DNA of 5,746 nucleotides from Clostridia bacterium (GTDB taxonomy: Bacteria > Bacillota > Clostridia > UBA1381 > UMGS1253): positions 1 to 5,746 of the forward strand of contig JAFQPV010000169.1 in NCBI GenBank assembly GCA_017411585.1. The letters run 5' to 3'. A program made the position numbers and the translations under genes. Within the stretch, counting starts at the first letter, position 1. Every line of letters starts with the position of its first letter. Under the pieces are notes generated by a model that did not search any database, was not told the origin of the DNA, and saw only the letters and a list, made by a program, of their open reading frames with translations. This document shows positions 5,697 through 5,746 of the stretch, in pieces.

Positions 5697-5743
5697 AGTA
5701 AATGGTTTGGCGACCGCATTACTAAAACACCAAGGAGGTTTTA
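5676..5743 (+). promoter_or_regulatory. Inverted repeat able to sequester the ribosome binding site
   Basis: The arm 5676-5686 (TAAAACCTCCT) is the exact complement of 5733-5743 (AGGAGGTTTTA). After a one-base bulge at 5687, TGGT (5688-5691) also pairs with ACCA (5729-5732), making 15 bp in all. A further TAGTAA/TTACTA stem (5696-5701 with 5719-5724) lies inside. The left arm lies upstream of the predicted start site (about 5703), so only read-through transcripts would carry it. Confidence 0.7.
5732..5738 (+). promoter_or_regulatory. Ribosome binding site of a gene starting just past the window
   Basis: AAGGAGG is followed by TTTTAAAC to the last base. With 8 nt already passed, the start codon should be at or within a few bases after 5746. 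The gene itself, probably tnpA, is not visible. Confidence 0.8.
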
Positions 5744-5746
5744 AAC

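Larger units (their letters stand above)
5637..5746 (+). mobile_element. Probable left end of an IS200/IS605-family insertion sequence (continues past the window)
   Basis: Seen: a perfect GC-rich hairpin (5637-5655), then an extended -10 promoter, a ribosome-sequestering inverted repeat and AAGGAGG, with the window ending where a start codon would be due. Known: IS200/IS605 elements have subterminal hairpins rather than terminal inverted repeats, and their tnpA (Y1 HUH transposase) leaders fold over the ribosome binding site. The overall arrangement resembles IS200-type leaders of Firmicutes as I remember them; this is recognition, not a search result. The true tip should lie some 10-20 nt left of the hairpin, so 5637 is only the first supported base. 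No transposase codon lies in the window. Alternative: an ordinary downstream gene with a structured leader. Confidence 0.55.

Noticed and set aside
1..5746. CRISPR array, riboswitch or toxin-antitoxin pair
   Set aside because: No evenly spaced repeats, no conserved riboswitch core in the leaders at 1035-1248 or 2740-2931, and no paired small genes were found.

Overview
The window looks like part of a Clostridia-type Firmicutes chromosome. This rests on strong AAGGAGG-type ribosome binding sites, AT-rich spacers with consensus sigma-A promoters, a four-cysteine Hsp33, an M18 aminopeptidase of the clostridial ApeA type, and a large cysteine-free SLH-domain surface protein. Genus and species cannot be read from the sequence.

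Layout. (1) Positions 1-57, minus strand: the 5' three quarters of a tRNA-Val(UAC). A fully consensus promoter drives it (88-116), and a 7-bp hairpin (64-80) fills its short leader. (2) 147-1034, minus strand: hslO, the redox-regulated chaperone Hsp33, directly upstream of the tRNA with no visible terminator between them. (3) 1035-1248: a divergent control region. The hslO and aminopeptidase promoters are mirror images about position 1179.5, with a 21-bp AT-rich dyad between their -35 boxes. (4) 1249-2661, plus strand: M18 zinc aminopeptidase (apeA), closed by a long-looped terminator (2680-2739). (5) 2740-2931: promoter and leader of the next gene, with a nested palindromic hairpin (2830-2882) and a strong ribosome binding site. 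(6) 2932-5553, plus strand: an 873-residue secreted SLH-domain protein, probably an S-layer or cell-wall-anchored protein, followed by a textbook terminator (5570-5604). (7) About 5637-5746: hairpin, extended -10 promoter and ribosome binding site with the look of the left end of an IS200/IS605-family insertion sequence. Its transposase would start just beyond the window.

The genes do not form one pathway. hslO (oxidative protein damage), apeA (peptide turnover) and the SLH gene (cell envelope) are separate transcription units. I see no clearly new multi-gene system. The most interesting signals are regulatory: the insertion sequence's ribosome binding site can be paired off by a sequence lying upstream of its own promoter, which should silence read-through transcripts only; the mirror-symmetric divergent promoter; and the structured leader of the surface-protein gene.
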